A stretch of 64,000 bases of DNA, from positions 806,001 through 870,000 of the forward strand of contig NZ_CP121663.1 in assembly GCF_029714285.1 (NCBI RefSeq), written 5' to 3'. Each line of letters begins with the position of its first letter. Position 1 is the first letter of the stretch. The notes under the pieces were generated by a model that was not told the origin of the DNA, made no database searches, and saw only the letters and a list, made by a program, of their open reading frames with translations. Shown in pieces: positions 62,704-64,000 of this stretch. The stretch comes from Rhizobium sp. CB3090 (GTDB lineage: Bacteria > Pseudomonadota > Alphaproteobacteria > Rhizobiales > Rhizobiaceae). Position numbers and translations under genes: made by a program.

Positions 62704-63126
62704 TTAATGACGCGGATGCATGCACTGCCCATGATCGGCCAGAACTTCGATCACCCGGCACTGGTCGATGCGGCCGTGGCCGCCGCTTTCGACCATCATC
62801 TCCAGCTCCGCCTTCAATGCCGTCAGGCTGCGTATCCGTTGCTCGACTTCGACCAGACGGGCCTTGGCGATGGCGTCGGCGGAGGCGCAGGATTGATGTG
62901 GATCGTCCTGAAGCGCCAGAAGCGTCCTTATCGCATCGACCTCGAAGCCCAATTCGCGGGCGTGGCGAATGAAAGCCAGCCTGTGAACGTGCGATTGCTC
63001 GTAGGATCGCTGGTTGCCCTCGCTTCGGTCCGGCTCCGCCAGAAGTCCAATGCTTTCGTAATAGCGGATTGTCGGCACCTTCACGCCGCTTTGCCGGGCC
63101 GCTTCGCCAATCGTGATCTTTTTCAT
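62704..63126 (-). CDS. MerR-family heavy-metal regulator (Zn/Cd/Pb type)
   Basis: A 140-residue MerR regulator: winged helix ITIGEAARQSGVKVPTIRYYE, the long dimerisation helix, and a C-terminal metal-binding segment with Cys in DQCRVIEV and GQCMHPRH, plus an upstream Cys in QSCASADA. This spacing is of the CadR/ZntR kind more than of CueR. It is divergent from a P1B ATPase with a palindrome between, and should twist that promoter on metal binding. Confidence 0.88.
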   Translation of the reverse strand: MKKITIGEAARQSGVKVPTIRYYESIGLLAEPDRSEGNQRSYEQSHVHRLAFIRHARELGFEVDAIRTLLALQDDPHQSCASADAIAKARLVEVEQRIRSLTALKAELEMMVESGGHGRIDQCRVIEVLADHGQCMHPRH

Positions 63127-63141
63127 GATTTTCCTCTTGCA

Positions 63142-63158
63142 CCTCTAGCCACTAGAGG
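63142..63158 (+). promoter_or_regulatory. MerR-type operator between -35 and -10 of the metal ATPase gene
   Basis: CCTCTAG-CCA-CTAGAGG lies between TTGCAC (63137) and TAGGAG (63162), which are 19 bp apart, the overlong spacer typical of MerR-activated promoters. Confidence 0.8.
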
Positions 63159-63196
63159 ATGTAGGAGAGGTGTCATGGTTTGACAAGGAACGGATC

Positions 63197-64000
63197 ATGG
63201 CAGCGACGGGGGAAGCACGATACAGAGTGAGCGGCATGGACTGCGCATCATGCGCGGCCAAGATCGATACGGCTGTGAGGCGGATGCCGGGCGTGGAGGA
63301 TGTCTCCGTTTCCGTCGCCTCGGGAACGATGACAGTTCGCCACGACGAGACCAGCAATCTCACTGCGATCGAAAAGAAAGTGGCGGGCCTCGGCTATTCC
63401 CTCGCCCCGCTGACCGGCAAGGCCAAGCGCGCGCCCTCCGAACATCTTCATGACCATCATGCCCATGAAGATCATCATCACGATCACGACGGCCATGATC
63501 ATTCATCGCACAACCATGCCGATCATGGTCATTACGACCATGCCGCAAAGGAAATCGAGGGACTGCATGGTCACGACTATAAGCCCATGGATGGTCCGTG
63601 GTGGGCGAGCAAGAAGGGTCGGCTGACCATCGTCTCGGGCGTGGCGCTGGTTGCCGCCTATACCGTCGGCCATCTCGTGCCTTCGATCGCATCCTATGCT
63701 TTTATCGTTGCCATGCTGGTCGGTCTCGTGCCGATCGCACGCCGTGCCGTCATGGCGGCCCTGGCGGGCACTCCCTTCTCCATCGAGATGCTGATGACGA
63801 TTGCGGTCGTCGGCGCGGTTGTCATCAATGCCGGCGAAGAGGCGGCAACCGTTGTCTTCCTTTTCCTCGTCGGCGAACTGCTGGAAGGTGTTGCCGCCGG
63901 AAAGGCGCGCGCAAGCATCCAGTCATTGACGACGCTGGTCCCGAAAACCGCCTTGATCGAACACAATGGCGAGACCCGCGAAGTCCAGGCCGAGAGCCTT
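63197..64000 (+). CDS. P1B-type heavy-metal ATPase (ZntA/CadA-like), 3' end outside window
   Basis: The first 268 codons of a metal-exporting P-type ATPase. It has one HMA domain with GMDCASCAAKID, then a linker with about 20 His residues mixed with Asp (from about residue 80 to 135), then the first transmembrane helices. The reading frame runs off the window end, so the CPC and DKTGT motifs are not visible. The His-rich linker and divergent MerR gene suggest Zn/Cd/Co export. Translation start ATG 63197 follows AAGGAA. Confidence 0.88.
   Translation, partial: MAATGEARYRVSGMDCASCAAKIDTAVRRMPGVEDVSVSVASGTMTVRHDETSNLTAIEKKVAGLGYSLAPLTGKAKRAPSEHLHDHHAHEDHHHDHDGHDHSSHNHADHGHYDHAAKEIEGLHGHDYKPMDGPWWASKKGRLTIVSGVALVAAYTVGHLVPSIASYAFIVAMLVGLVPIARRAVMAALAGTPFSIEMLMTIAVVGAVVINAGEEAATVVFLFLVGELLEGVAAGKARASIQSLTTLVPKTALIEHNGETREVQAESL

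Noticed and set aside
1..64000. tRNA, rRNA, CRISPR, insertion sequences, prophage or integrase genes
   Set aside because: I looked for T-loop sequences, repeat-spacer patterns, transposase-like proteins and terminal inverted repeats and found none I could support.

Overview
The window looks like a 64 kb stretch of a Rhizobium-type alphaproteobacterial genome, either chromosome or chromid. The supports are: high GC with NNC/NNG codons; dense operons of ABC importers for amino acids, peptides and sugar acids; a CinR-CinI-CinS quorum-sensing locus; the NadQ-nadABC arrangement of Rhizobiales; EcfG-type stress promoters (GGAAC-N16/17-CGTT); DUF982, DUF2934 and DUF1328 genes; a peripheral erythritol operon; and one rhizobial-type intergenic repeat. 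I saw no tRNA or rRNA gene, CRISPR array, insertion sequence, integrase or phage gene. Homology calls come from reading the proteins, not from database searches.

1-12 kb: a muropeptide (cell-wall) salvage locus. It holds murA, an amino-sugar kinase, murQ, a peptide-type ABC importer, a cytoplasmic serine hydrolase of the AmiE/beta-lactamase fold, and anmK, all on the minus strand. A divergent RpiR/MurR-type regulator and two copies of a GGAAT-N5-ATTCC palindrome suggest one regulon. A GNAT-DUF1778 toxin-antitoxin pair and an FAD amine oxidase follow.

14-19 kb: nadQ and nadABC, with two ATaCTC-N5-GAGtAT palindromes before nadA. 18.8-26.5 kb: an SMP-30 lactonase, a GntR regulator, a NitT/TauT-type ABC importer, an IlvD/Edd sugar-acid dehydratase, an RraA/aldolase-fold enzyme and a GlcG-like protein, probably one sugar-acid catabolic module. 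26.6-31 kb: a polar amino-acid ABC importer with a RidA-like protein, facing an IclR regulator. 31-32.5 kb: a DUF922 protein and recX. 32.5-40.8 kb: a hexuronate-like module (UxuA, UxuB, Zn alcohol dehydrogenase) joined to a second polar amino-acid-type importer and bounded by two GntR regulators.

41-55 kb: a sparser region rich in stress functions. It has an OhrR-like regulator facing a Tat-type haloperoxidase with twin TTATCGCGATAT sites, a 1-Cys peroxiredoxin, MscS, CsbD, and several small membrane proteins, including one of 25 residues. EcfG-type promoters precede several of these. An FNR/FixK box between convergent genes and a promoter-terminator pair with no gene between them suggest unannotated RNAs. 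The cin locus closes this part, with the same 16-bp palindrome upstream of both cinR and cinI.

55-64 kb: class II aldolase, eryR-tpiB-rpiB (end of erythritol catabolism), an ABC exporter, a methyltransferase, a tandem universal stress protein, and a MerR regulator divergent from a His-rich P1B-type heavy-metal ATPase that is cut by the window end.
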